64,000 nt of DNA. Source: Devosia nanyangense. GTDB taxonomy: Bacteria; Pseudomonadota; Alphaproteobacteria; Rhizobiales; Devosiaceae. The stretch covers positions 1-64,000 of the forward strand of contig JACRAF010000022.1 in the NCBI GenBank assembly GCA_016213505.1, read 5' to 3'. Every line of letters starts with the position of its first letter. Position 1 is the first letter of the stretch. Shown piece by piece: positions 34,916 through 43,402 of this stretch. The position numbers and the translations under genes were made by a program. Under the pieces are notes generated by a model. It was not told the DNA's origin. It ran no database searches and was given only the letters and a program-made list of their open reading frames with translations.

Positions 34916-36211
34916 TTGGGGAGCGCCGCCTTTTTGTTCAATTCGCAGGTGTCCGCGCGCAGGCAACGCGGAGCCATCGGGGTCTTCGCTGCGCTCCTGG
35001 TGCTGGTCGCGAGTATGGCCGGCGCAGTAGCGCAGACACTGCCCGACGTCATCGCCGCGCGGCTCAGCACGACGCCGGAGCGGGCGCGGCTGGTGCTCGA
35101 CCTGTCGACGACCACCGAGTTCGCCATCGTCTCCCTCGACGATCCGCAGCGGATCGCGGTGGACGTGAAGGCCGCCAACAGTTCCATCACCACCCCGCCC
35201 GTAGTCGCCGGAACCGGCATTGTGACGAGCGTCTCGGTGGTGTTGGCAGAGGCAGGCCGGGCCCGTGCCGAGCTGGTGCTGAGCAGCCCGGCGGTGGTGC
35301 AGCAGGCCTATCTGCTCGAGCCGATCGGCGATCAGCCGGCCCGGCTCGTGGTCGATCTGATCCCGACCACCGCCGACGATTTTGCGGCGCGCGCCGCCGC
35401 CGACCTCGCCAACGCCATCTCCCGCGGGGTGCCTGATGCAATTACGCCGAGCGAGGCGCCGTCAAGCGAGGCGGCGCTCGAACCCTCCAGCGAAGCGTCG
35501 AGCAGCGCGCCCGCGGCGCCCACCGGCAGCCGGCCGCTGATCGTCCTCGATCCGGGTCATGGCGGCTTCGACAGCGGCGCGGAAGTCCCCGGCGGTATCC
35601 GGGAAAAGGACATCACGCTTGCCTTCGCGCTGCAGCTGCGCGACCTGCTGATGCAATCGGGGCGCTTCGACGTGGCCCTGACCCGCGACGACGACACCTA
35701 CCTGACGCTCAACGAACGGGTCGATCTGGCCCGGCAAAACAAGGCCGATCTCTTTATCTCGCTGCACGCCGACACGTTCCAGGAGACCGATATCCGGGGC
35801 GCCAGCATCTACACCCGCGACGAGCGGGCGACCGATATCCTCGACAAAGTGCTGGCCGATGGGGAAAACCACCGTGACATTGTCGCAGGTTATGTCCCGG
35901 CGGACGTGAAGCCGGCGGTCGTCGACATCCTCGTCGACCTGATGCGCCGGCAAGTCCGCCAGCAGGCCTATGTCGCCGCCGGCGATATCGTCAAAGCCAT
36001 GCAGCCCTCGGTGACGCTGCGGCGGTTCCCGGTGCGGCAGGCGGACTTCTTCGTGCTGCAGGCGCCGGACATCCCCTCGATGCTGATCGAGCTCGGCTTC
36101 ATGAGCAACTCGGCCGACATCCAGAACCTCGAGAGCACCAACTGGCGCAACAACTTCGTCGACGCCGTCGCCAAGGGCCTCGGGGCGTATTTCGCCGAAC
36201 CGAAGACCTAG
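34916..36211 (+). CDS. N-acetylmuramoyl-L-alanine amidase with AMIN domain
   Basis: A 431-residue periplasmic zinc amidase of AmiC type that cleaves septal peptidoglycan during daughter-cell separation. A signal peptide ends near residue 40 (AVAQ). Residues 45-155 form the AMIN localisation domain. After a Ser/Ala linker the Amidase_3 domain shows LDPGHGGFDSGA, the Glu in GIREKDI, SLHADTF and IELGFMSN, giving the zinc ligands and catalytic Glu. The TTG start is uncertain; GTG at 34949 would also leave an intact signal peptide. Followed by the PBP1A gene. Confidence 0.92.
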   Translation: MGSAAFLFNSQVSARRQRGAIGVFAALLVLVASMAGAVAQTLPDVIAARLSTTPERARLVLDLSTTTEFAIVSLDDPQRIAVDVKAANSSITTPPVVAGTGIVTSVSVVLAEAGRARAELVLSSPAVVQQAYLLEPIGDQPARLVVDLIPTTADDFAARAAADLANAISRGVPDAITPSEAPSSEAALEPSSEASSSAPAAPTGSRPLIVLDPGHGGFDSGAEVPGGIREKDITLAFALQLRDLLMQSGRFDVALTRDDDTYLTLNERVDLARQNKADLFISLHADTFQETDIRGASIYTRDERATDILDKVLADGENHRDIVAGYVPADVKPAVVDILVDLMRRQVRQQAYVAAGDIVKAMQPSVTLRRFPVRQADFFVLQAPDIPSMLIELGFMSNSADIQNLESTNWRNNFVDAVAKGLGAYFAEPKT

Positions 36212-36255
36212 GTGAGGGCGTGACTTCGATGCAACGATGCGCTATCGGGCCGCTT

Positions 36256-36309
36256 CATCGCCGCGAGACGGGGCGTCTTGTCCATATTTCCGCCCTTCTC
36301 TGCTATGAT
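36256..36309 (+). promoter_or_regulatory. Possible promoter of the PBP1A gene
   Basis: TATGAT at 36304-36309 resembles a -10 box, about 60 bases before the start codon. A matching -35 (TTGTCC) is present but spaced at about 20 bases, which is long. Weak evidence. Confidence 0.3.
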
Positions 36310-36370
36310 TGCAACACCCTGACCGGCGCGCCTCCCGCGCCCAGGGCGATTCTCAAGGTTTAGGGTCCGC

Positions 36371-38842
36371 ATGTTCCGAATCTTGGGCTGGCTGTTCGGC
36401 TTCGGCGTGTTCTGCGCCCTGGCCGGGATCGCGGTTGGCGCCGTCTACCTGAACCAGGTCGCGGCGGGGCTGCCCGACTACACCGTGCTCAAGGACTATC
36501 AGCCGCCAGTCACCACCCGCGTCCACGCCGCGGACGGCACACTGATCGCCGAATACGCGCATGAGCGGCGGCTGTTCCAGCCGATCGAGACGATCCCGCC
36601 GGTACTGCTGCAGGCCTTCATTTCGGCCGAGGACAAGGACTTCTACACGCACCACGGCATCGCCATCGACGGCGTGATCCGCGCGCTGCGCGACAACATC
36701 ACGGCCAAGATCGAGGGCAACGACACCATCCAGGGCGGCGGCTCGACAATCACCCAGCAGGTGGCCAAGAACTTCCTGCTCAACTCACAGCAGACCTGGG
36801 ACCGCAAGATCCAGGAAGCGATCCTGGCGCTCAGGATCGACAGCACCTTCTCCAAGGACAAGATCCTCGAGCTCTACGTCAACGAGATATTCCTCGGCTT
36901 GAACTCGTATGGCGTCGCGGCGGCGGCGCTCAACTATTTCGACAAGGCCCTCTACCAGCTCGATCTGAGCGAGATGGCTTATGTCGCCGGCCTGCCCAAG
37001 GGTCCCAACAACTACCATCCGTTCAAGCACCCGGAGGCGGCGATCGAGCGGCGGAACTACGTGCTCGATCGCATGGCCGAGAACGGCTACATCACCGCCG
37101 CCGAGAGCGCCCAGGCCAAACTCGAGCCCCTCAATGTCGTGCCACGCCAGTCCGGCAGCCAGCTCTACTCGGCGGAGTATTTCACCGAGGAAGTCCGCCG
37201 CCAGCTGCTGACGCTCTATGGCGAAGACCAGCTCTATGGCGGGGGCCTTTCGGTCCGCACCACGCTCGAGCCGAAATATCAGGAGATGGCGCGCAAGGCG
37301 CTGATGGACGGGCTGATCGAGTACGATCAGGGCCGCGGCTTCCGCGGGCCGGTCGCCAGTGTCGACATCGCCGGCGACTGGGGCCCCGCCGTCGCCGCCG
37401 TCAAGCCGCTGGGCGACGTGCCGGAATGGACGCTCGCGGTCATTCTCGAGATGGGGGCGAACGAGGCGACCATCGGGCTGAGGCCGAGCACCGATATCGA
37501 GGGCAAGCTGCTCGGCGATCGGGTCACCGGCACGCTGAGCGGCAGCGACGTCAAATGGGTGAGCAAGAAGCTCGGCACCATCCTCAAGGCCGGCGATGTG
37601 GTCTACGTCGCGCCGCTCAAGGACAAGCCGGGCGCCTATACGCTCGAGCAGGTCCCCGAGATCGAGGGCGCGCTGGTGGCGATGGACCCGCGCACCGGGC
37701 GCGTGCTGGCCATGGTGGGCGGCTTCTCCTACGCCGAATCCGAGTTCAACCGCGCCACCCAGGCGCTCCGCCAGCCCGGCTCGTCGTTCAAGCCGATCGT
37801 CTATTCGGCAGCGCTCGACAATGGCTACACGCCCGCTTCCGTGGTGCTCGATGCGCCGATCGAGGTGGTCTACGCCGACGGCTCGGTGTGGCGCCCGGAA
37901 AACTACGCGCAGTCCTTCTACGGGCCGCAGACGCTCAGGCGCGGCATCGAGAACAGCCGCAACGTCATGACCGTACGGCTGGCGCAGGACATCGGCATGC
38001 CGCTGGTCGTCGACTACGCGAAGGTGTTCGGCCTTTACGACAGCCTGTCGCCGGTGCTGGCGATGGCGCTCGGCTCGGGCGAGACCACCGACATGAAGAT
38101 GACGGCCGCTTACGCCACCATCGCCAATGGCGGGCGCAAGATCGTGCCGACCCTCATCGACCGCATCCAGGACCGCTACGGCAAGACCATCTACAAGCAT
38201 GACGACCGCGTCTGCGACGGCTGCTCGGCGACCGACTGGGAGCGCCAGTCCGAGCCGCTGATCATCGACAATCGCGAGCAGGTGCTCGACCCGATGACCG
38301 CCTACCAGATCACCTCGATGATGGAAGGCGTGGTGCAGCGCGGCACCGGCACCGCCGCCAAGCGGCTCAGCCGGCCGGTGGCCGGCAAGACCGGCACCTC
38401 CAACGACTACAAGGACGCCTGGTTTATCGGCTTTACCCCGGAACTCGCCACCGGCGTCTATATCGGCTTCGACAAGCCCAAGAGCATGGGCAAGGACGCC
38501 ACCGGCGGCGGCCTCGCGGTGCCGATCTTCACCCAGTTCATGCAGGACGCGCTGAAGGGCAAGCCGCCGACGCCGTTCAATATGCCGCCCGGAATGACGC
38601 AGGTCTGGATCGATCCGGCCACCGGCGTCAAAGCCAATGGCGGTGAGGCGGCGATCTACGAGGCGTTCAAGCCGGGCACCGGACCCAACCTCATCACCTC
38701 GGTGATCGGGGTCGATTCCAACGCCTTCCTCAACATCCAGAACGGCGGCACCAGCGATCCGGACGGCTTCCGCGGCTTCGACGACACCGGCAAGCCGCTG
38801 CCGCCCGCCGACGTCACCGAGGGCAGGGGCGGGCTGTTCTAG
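36371..38842 (+). CDS. mrcA: Penicillin-binding protein 1A (bifunctional peptidoglycan synthase)
   Basis: An 823-residue class A PBP. One N-terminal membrane helix (4-28). The glycosyltransferase GT51 domain shows SAEDKDFYTHHGI with the catalytic Glu and GGSTITQQVAKNFLL. A long inter-domain insertion follows. The transpeptidase domain has SSFKP (nucleophile Ser, SxxK), SRN (SxN) and GKTGTSNDYKDAWFIGF (KTG). It polymerises and cross-links peptidoglycan in the periplasm. A deformylase-like gene begins 2 bases after the stop. Confidence 0.96.
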   Translation: MFRILGWLFGFGVFCALAGIAVGAVYLNQVAAGLPDYTVLKDYQPPVTTRVHAADGTLIAEYAHERRLFQPIETIPPVLLQAFISAEDKDFYTHHGIAIDGVIRALRDNITAKIEGNDTIQGGGSTITQQVAKNFLLNSQQTWDRKIQEAILALRIDSTFSKDKILELYVNEIFLGLNSYGVAAAALNYFDKALYQLDLSEMAYVAGLPKGPNNYHPFKHPEAAIERRNYVLDRMAENGYITAAESAQAKLEPLNVVPRQSGSQLYSAEYFTEEVRRQLLTLYGEDQLYGGGLSVRTTLEPKYQEMARKALMDGLIEYDQGRGFRGPVASVDIAGDWGPAVAAVKPLGDVPEWTLAVILEMGANEATIGLRPSTDIEGKLLGDRVTGTLSGSDVKWVSKKLGTILKAGDVVYVAPLKDKPGAYTLEQVPEIEGALVAMDPRTGRVLAMVGGFSYAESEFNRATQALRQPGSSFKPIVYSAALDNGYTPASVVLDAPIEVVYADGSVWRPENYAQSFYGPQTLRRGIENSRNVMTVRLAQDIGMPLVVDYAKVFGLYDSLSPVLAMALGSGETTDMKMTAAYATIANGGRKIVPTLIDRIQDRYGKTIYKHDDRVCDGCSATDWERQSEPLIIDNREQVLDPMTAYQITSMMEGVVQRGTGTAAKRLSRPVAGKTGTSNDYKDAWFIGFTPELATGVYIGFDKPKSMGKDATGGGLAVPIFTQFMQDALKGKPPTPFNMPPGMTQVWIDPATGVKANGGEAAIYEAFKPGTGPNLITSVIGVDSNAFLNIQNGGTSDPDGFRGFDDTGKPLPPADVTEGRGGLF

Positions 38843-38844
38843 GG

Positions 38845-39330
38845 GTGGCGGACTTCGTCCTCTACCCCGATCCGAGACTGAACCGGCCGGCCGTCCCGTT
38901 CGACACTGTCGATGATCGTCTTCGTGCGACCGGACGGCGGCTGCTCGCCGCGGCGCAGGCGTGCAAGGCACATGGACTGGCGGCGGCGCATCTGGGCGAG
39001 GTGGCGCCCGTGGTGGTGATCGACGGTGAGGCGGGCGAATACCGGCTGCTGTTCAATCCGCGGGTGATTGCCGTTTCGGACGAACGCGAGACCGGCGAGG
39101 AGGGCTCGGTGTCGCTGCCCGGCGTCCGGGTGATGGTCGAGCGCCCGCTCTGGGCCGATGTCGCGTTCCAGACGGAGGCCGGGGAAGCAGAGACCCGGAG
39201 GCTCACTGGCTTTGCCGCCCGCGTCGCGCTGCACGAGATCGACCAGATGAACGGCGTGTTCTTCCTCGAGCGCGTGTCGCGGCTGAAGCGCGAGATGGCG
39301 CTGAAGAAGGCGAAGAAGCACGGCGGTTGA
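38845..39330 (+). CDS. Degenerate peptide deformylase-like protein
   Basis: A 161-residue protein with the deformylase fold layout and motif order, but each signature motif has lost its key residue. Motif 1 is GLAAAHLG (44-51), His where the family has Gln. Motif 2 is EGSVSLPG (86-93), Ser in place of the metal-binding Cys of EGCLS. Motif 3 is HEIDQ (130-134), Gln in place of the second metal-binding His of HEIDH. It is therefore unlikely to bind the catalytic metal in the usual way. It starts at GTG two bases after the PBP1A stop, so it is translationally coupled to a cell-wall gene, and precedes prfB. An intact def gene should exist elsewhere. Confidence 0.82.
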   Translation: MADFVLYPDPRLNRPAVPFDTVDDRLRATGRRLLAAAQACKAHGLAAAHLGEVAPVVVIDGEAGEYRLLFNPRVIAVSDERETGEEGSVSLPGVRVMVERPLWADVAFQTEAGEAETRRLTGFAARVALHEIDQMNGVFFLERVSRLKREMALKKAKKHGG

Positions 39331-39383
39331 TCCGGCGCCCGCGCTCAACTACATGAGCGGCAACAGATTCACGGGAAGTGCCG

Positions 39384-40506
39384 ATGCGCGCCGAGACGGA
39401 AAAGAACGTTGCTGAAATCGAGCAGGTGCTGAGCCTGCTGAGGAGGCATCTTTGACTGGGATACAGCCGAATCCCGCCTCGACGATCTGAACAACCGCAC
39501 CGAATCCCCCGACTTCTGGGCCGACCCCGAGAAGGCCCGCGCTATCATGCGCGACCGCGACGAACTCGACGTGCAGGTGAAGGCCGTGCGCGATTTCGAG
39601 CGGCAGCTGCGTGACAATATCGAGCTGATCGAGATGGGCGAGGCCGAGGGCGACGCGGCGATCGTCAAGGAAGCGGATGCCGCGATCGAGGCGCTCAAGG
39701 ATACGGCCGCGCGCCTCCAGGTCGAGACGCTGCTGTCGGGCGAAGCCGACCACAACGACTGCTACGTCGAAATCCACGCCGGCGCCGGCGGCACCGAGAG
39801 CCAGGACTGGGCCTCCATGCTGCTGCGCATGTACACGCGCTGGGCCGAGCGGCGGAAGTTCAAGGTCGAGACCATGGAAATCCACCCCGGCGAAGAGGCC
39901 GGGATCAAGTCGGCGACAATCCAGATCAAGGGCCACAACGCCTATGGCTGGCTGAAGACCGAAGCGGGGGTGCATCGCCTCGTGCGCATTTCGCCCTACG
40001 ACAGCGCCGCGCGCCGTCACACCAGCTTCTCGTCGGCATGGGTCTATCCGGTGGTCGACGACAGCATCGACATCGAAATCCGCGACGCCGACCTCAAGGT
40101 CGACACCTATCGCTCGTCGGGCGCCGGCGGCCAGCACGTCAACACCACCGATTCGGCGATCCGCATTACCCACGTGCCTTCCGGCATCGTCGTCGCCTGC
40201 CAGCAGGAGCGCAGCCAGCACAAGAACCGCGCTACCGCCATGGCGATGCTGAAATCGCGGCTCTACGAGCAGGAATTGGAGAAGCGCGAAGCAGCGGCGA
40301 ACGCCGAAGCCTCGTCCAAGACCGACAACAGCTGGGGCCACCAGATCCGCAGCTACGTGCTCCAGCCCTACCAGATGGTCAAAGACCTCCGAACCAGCCA
40401 CGAGACCTCGAACACCGGCGCGGTGCTCGATGGCGACCTCGATGGCTTCATGGAAGCCTCGCTCGCCGCAAGGGTGACCGGCTACGCCGACACCGTGAGC
40501 GAATAG
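39384..40506 (+). CDS. prfB: Peptide chain release factor 2 (programmed +1 frameshift)
   Basis: RF2 terminates translation at UGA and UAA. The gene is in two frames: a 23-codon leader from ATG at 39384 ends in CTT TGA (39450-39455), and a +1 shift onto GAC (39454) continues to 40506, giving about 373 residues. The leader reads [15 protein letters not shown], typical of the RF2 N-terminus, and the shifted frame continues [12 protein letters not shown]. The GGQ peptidyl-hydrolysis motif is in [14 protein letters not shown], and the codon-recognition loop reads ISPYDS. The in-frame UGA lets RF2 level control its own synthesis. Confidence 0.95.
39441..39456 (+). promoter_or_regulatory. prfB recoding site
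   Basis: AGGAGG, then CAT, then CTT TGA C. This is the classical RF2 frameshift signal: an internal Shine-Dalgarno-like sequence 3 bases before the slippery CUU, and the UGA followed by C. Confidence 0.93.
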
Positions 40507-40515
40507 GGTGGCTGG

Positions 40516-40710
40516 CTACTCTTCGACCCAGGAGTCGAAGCTGCCGTCCTTCTTCAGCCGCGCGATCATGTAGCCGCCGCGGCCGGCGCGGACCTCGAAA
40601 TCATAGTCGGGCTCGATGGCGCGATAGACCTCGGCCGTGTTCGACGCACTTTCGCGCGTCGAACGGACGAGGGCGTTGGCAGCGGATTCGCGGACGAAAG
40701 CCTGGGACAT
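40516..40710 (-). CDS. Small conserved-type hypothetical protein
   Basis: A 64-residue acidic protein I do not recognise. It begins MSQAFVRESAANALVRSTRE and ends KDGSFDSWVEE. The codon pattern is chromosome-like. I chose ATG at 40710 because the upstream part of the frame runs into a repeat and reads like non-coding sequence. It is converging with prfB, 9 bases apart. No ribosome site is clear. Confidence 0.5.
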   Translation of the reverse strand: MSQAFVRESAANALVRSTRESASNTAEVYRAIEPDYDFEVRAGRGGYMIARLKKDGSFDSWVEE

Positions 40711-41052
40711 GGGGAAGAGAATACTCCGCCGTGGAGACAGGTCCAGCCATCGGAGCGTCGCGCTCCACTGGAGCCGGATGAATCGCGAACCTTGGGAAGA
40801 CATTCGAGCGTAGCTCTCATGGCCTTCTCGGTTCAAATCGCTGCACTGGAGCAATGAATCGCGAACCCAAGGAAGCCATTCGAGCGCAGCTCTCATGGCC
40901 TTCTCGCCTGAAATCGCTCCACTGGAGCGATTTCGCCGGCAAAAGCCGGCCGGCTCGAAGAGTGTCACATTTCAGCAACATTTGTCTTGAAGGGTCATCC
41001 CGATTGAGCCACTTTGGCGCCCCAAGCGGCAATCCGGGAAACGGTCTGTGAC
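40711..41052. other. Intergenic region upstream of ntrY, mostly repeats
   Basis: A 342-base gap. Positions 40766-40937 are two tandem units of a palindromic repeat family with a further copy near 62.5 kb. The remaining 110 bases before ntrY presumably carry its promoter. No gene is supported; open frames here translate the repeat. Confidence 0.6.
40766..40940. repeat. Tandem palindromic repeat, family 2 (two units plus end)
   Basis: Units of 78 and 76 bases begin with CACTGGAGC at 40766, 40844 and 40920. Each holds GAATCGCGAACC, then CATTCGAGCG.AGCTCTCATGG and CCTTCTCG. The end forms a perfect 10-bp hairpin, AAATCGCTCC-ACT-GGAGCGATTT. A copy with about 82% identity over 50 bases lies at 62464-62513. 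Confidence 0.75.
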
Positions 41053-43401
41053 ATGAGCGACACAGCGCTGGAAAGCAGCGAGTTCCCGGACGCCTCTGGA
41101 ACGCCTGCGTCCGGCCCCGCGAAATCCCTGTTCAGCCAGCGCGGCCGGCAGGCGCTGCGCGCCGTCGGGCTGATCGTCGTTGTGCTTTCCGTGCTGGTCG
41201 CCTCCGGCTCGTTTCTGATCATGACCGGCGCCACCACCATCGAGCCGACGCCGGAGGTCTGGACCCTGATCTGGGTCGCCAACGGCCTGCTCGTGCTGCT
41301 GGTCATTGCGCTGGTGGTGACCGAGGCGATGCTGCTGGTGCAATCGCGGTTCCTCGGGCAGGCGGGCTCGGGCCTGCAACTGCGCATGGTGACGATGTTC
41401 GCCGTCGCGGCGGCGGTCCCCGCCATCATCGTCGCTGTGGTGGCCACGATCTCGCTCAACCAGGGGCTCGACCAGTGGTTCTCCGAACGCACCAAGACCA
41501 TGGTCGAGAGTTCGCGCCTCGTGGCGCGCTCCTACATGCTCGAACACGCGCAGGTGCTGCGCGACGACATCATCTGGGTCGCCGGCGAACTCGAGCAGGC
41601 GCGCACCACCTTCCAGACCGACCGGGTGCAATACCAGCGCATCCTGACGGCGCTAGCGGTCACCCGCTCGCTGCCCTTCGCCTCGCTGGTGTCGGCCGAC
41701 GGCGACACGCTGATGACCGCGCAGATCAATGCGCCAGGCCTCGCGCCGACGCTGCCGGAGGGCCTCGCGCCGCACGTCGCCGAGGGCGTCCCGACGCTGA
41801 TTTCGCCCGGCGACACGCAGCTCGTCGGCGCGGTCGAAAAGCTCCGCGGTTACGACGATACCTATCTGTTCGTCGCGCGTCCGGTGAACCCGGAGGTACT
41901 CGAGTTCATGCGGCTGACGGACGAGAACGTCACCGAGTACCGGCAATACGCATCGAACCGGCTGGTCTTCCAGATCACCTTCACAATCATGTATCTCGGC
42001 CTTGCGCTGGTGCTGCTGCTGGCGGCGCTGTGGATCGGCATCGCACTCGCCAACCGTTTCGTCGACCCCATCCGCAATTTGATGATCGCCTCGAGCCGGG
42101 TCAGCGACGGCGATCTCGACGTCCAGGTGCCGGTGCAGCCGGGGAGGGGCGATCTGCGGGATTTGTCCAATCGATTCAACACCATGACGCGGCAGTTGCG
42201 CTCGCAGCGCGTGGCACTGGTCCAGGCCAACGAAACCAACGAGAAGCGGCGGCAGTTTACCGAAGCGGTGGTGGAGGGCGTGTCGGCCGGGATCATCGGC
42301 CTCGACCCGTTCGGGGCGGTCACGCTGTTCAATGCGCGCGCCGTCGAGATGCTCGGGCGCGACGAAATCTCGGTCGTCGGCCAGCAGGTGAGCGAGGTGG
42401 TTCCGGCGCTCGGCCCGATCGTCGAGCGGGCGAAATCGTCGCGGCGCGGGCAGATTCGCGACCAGATCGAGACCGGCTCGGGGCCGGACTACCGGACCTA
42501 CCAGGTGCAGCTCACGCGCGAAGGCAGCATGGCCGAGAGCAAGGGCTATGTGGTGACGCTCGACGACATCACCGACCTCCTCTCAGCGCAGCGCACCGGG
42601 GCGTGGGCGGACGTGGCGCGCCGCATCGCGCACGAGATCAAGAACCCGCTGACGCCGATCCAGCTTTCGGCCGAGCGCCTGCGGCGGCGTTACGCGAGCA
42701 AGCTCGCCGACGATTTCGAGATCTTCGACAAGTGCATCAACACCATAATCCGGCAGGTCGGCGACATCGGCCGCATGGTCGACGAGTTCTCCTCGTTCGC
42801 GCGCATGCCCGAGGCAACCCCGGCCAGGGCCGATCTGAGCGAGACCGTCCGCTCGGCCGTGTTCCTCGAAAGCGTCCGGCTGCCCGATGTCAGCATCCGG
42901 ATGGATCTGCCGGAGCAGCCGCTCACCGCCTTCTTCGATCAGCGGCTGATTGCGCAGGTGCTGACCAATTTGATCAAGAACGCCGTCGAAGCGATCGAGG
43001 GCGCCGGGATCGAGGGCATCAAAGCGCCGGTCATCACCGTCCAGATTCGCGAAGAGGGCGACAGGGCCCGCGTCTCGATCTCCGACAACGGCAAAGGCTG
43101 GCCGAAAGAGAACCGGCAGCGTCTGCTCGAGCCCTACATCACAACGCGCGAGAAGGGCACCGGCCTCGGGCTTGCAATCGTCGCCCGGATCATCGAACAG
43201 CATGGCGGCAGCGTCGATCTGATCGATGCCGAACCGGACGAGAGCGGACGCATCGGCGCCTGCTTCACCTTCACCCTGCCGCTGGCGCCTCCCGACGAGG
43301 CCGCCGACGATGCAGAACAAGCCGAAACCGGGCAGGGCGCGGCAGCGCCCGAAGCCCCAGGTCACGAGGAGCCGCCTGTCATGGCGGAGGTGAAGACGTA
43401 G
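41053..43401 (+). CDS. ntrY: Nitrogen regulation sensor histidine kinase NtrY
   Basis: A 782-residue membrane sensor kinase. Several membrane helices lie in residues 35-140 and again near 300-330, with an extracytoplasmic region between. A HAMP linker and PAS domain follow (residues 330-500). HisKA has the phosphoacceptor in IAHEIKNPLTPIQLSAERL, and the HATPase shows LIKNAVEAIEG, ISDNGKGW and GTGLGLAIV. It phosphorylates NtrX; in relatives the pair responds to redox and nitrogen state. ATG at 41053 is preferred to an upstream TTG. Only one base separates it from ntrX. Confidence 0.95.
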   Translation: MSDTALESSEFPDASGTPASGPAKSLFSQRGRQALRAVGLIVVVLSVLVASGSFLIMTGATTIEPTPEVWTLIWVANGLLVLLVIALVVTEAMLLVQSRFLGQAGSGLQLRMVTMFAVAAAVPAIIVAVVATISLNQGLDQWFSERTKTMVESSRLVARSYMLEHAQVLRDDIIWVAGELEQARTTFQTDRVQYQRILTALAVTRSLPFASLVSADGDTLMTAQINAPGLAPTLPEGLAPHVAEGVPTLISPGDTQLVGAVEKLRGYDDTYLFVARPVNPEVLEFMRLTDENVTEYRQYASNRLVFQITFTIMYLGLALVLLLAALWIGIALANRFVDPIRNLMIASSRVSDGDLDVQVPVQPGRGDLRDLSNRFNTMTRQLRSQRVALVQANETNEKRRQFTEAVVEGVSAGIIGLDPFGAVTLFNARAVEMLGRDEISVVGQQVSEVVPALGPIVERAKSSRRGQIRDQIETGSGPDYRTYQVQLTREGSMAESKGYVVTLDDITDLLSAQRTGAWADVARRIAHEIKNPLTPIQLSAERLRRRYASKLADDFEIFDKCINTIIRQVGDIGRMVDEFSSFARMPEATPARADLSETVRSAVFLESVRLPDVSIRMDLPEQPLTAFFDQRLIAQVLTNLIKNAVEAIEGAGIEGIKAPVITVQIREEGDRARVSISDNGKGWPKENRQRLLEPYITTREKGTGLGLAIVARIIEQHGGSVDLIDAEPDESGRIGACFTFTLPLAPPDEAADDAEQAETGQGAAAPEAPGHEEPPVMAEVKT

Positions 43402-43402
43402 T

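Noticed and set aside
40800-40860. Possible tRNA because of GGTTCAAATC
   Set aside because: The motif is part of the tandem repeat; no acceptor or anticodon stem can be drawn.
40766-40940. CRISPR-like array
   Set aside because: Units are adjacent without unique spacers, and only two are present; no cas genes.
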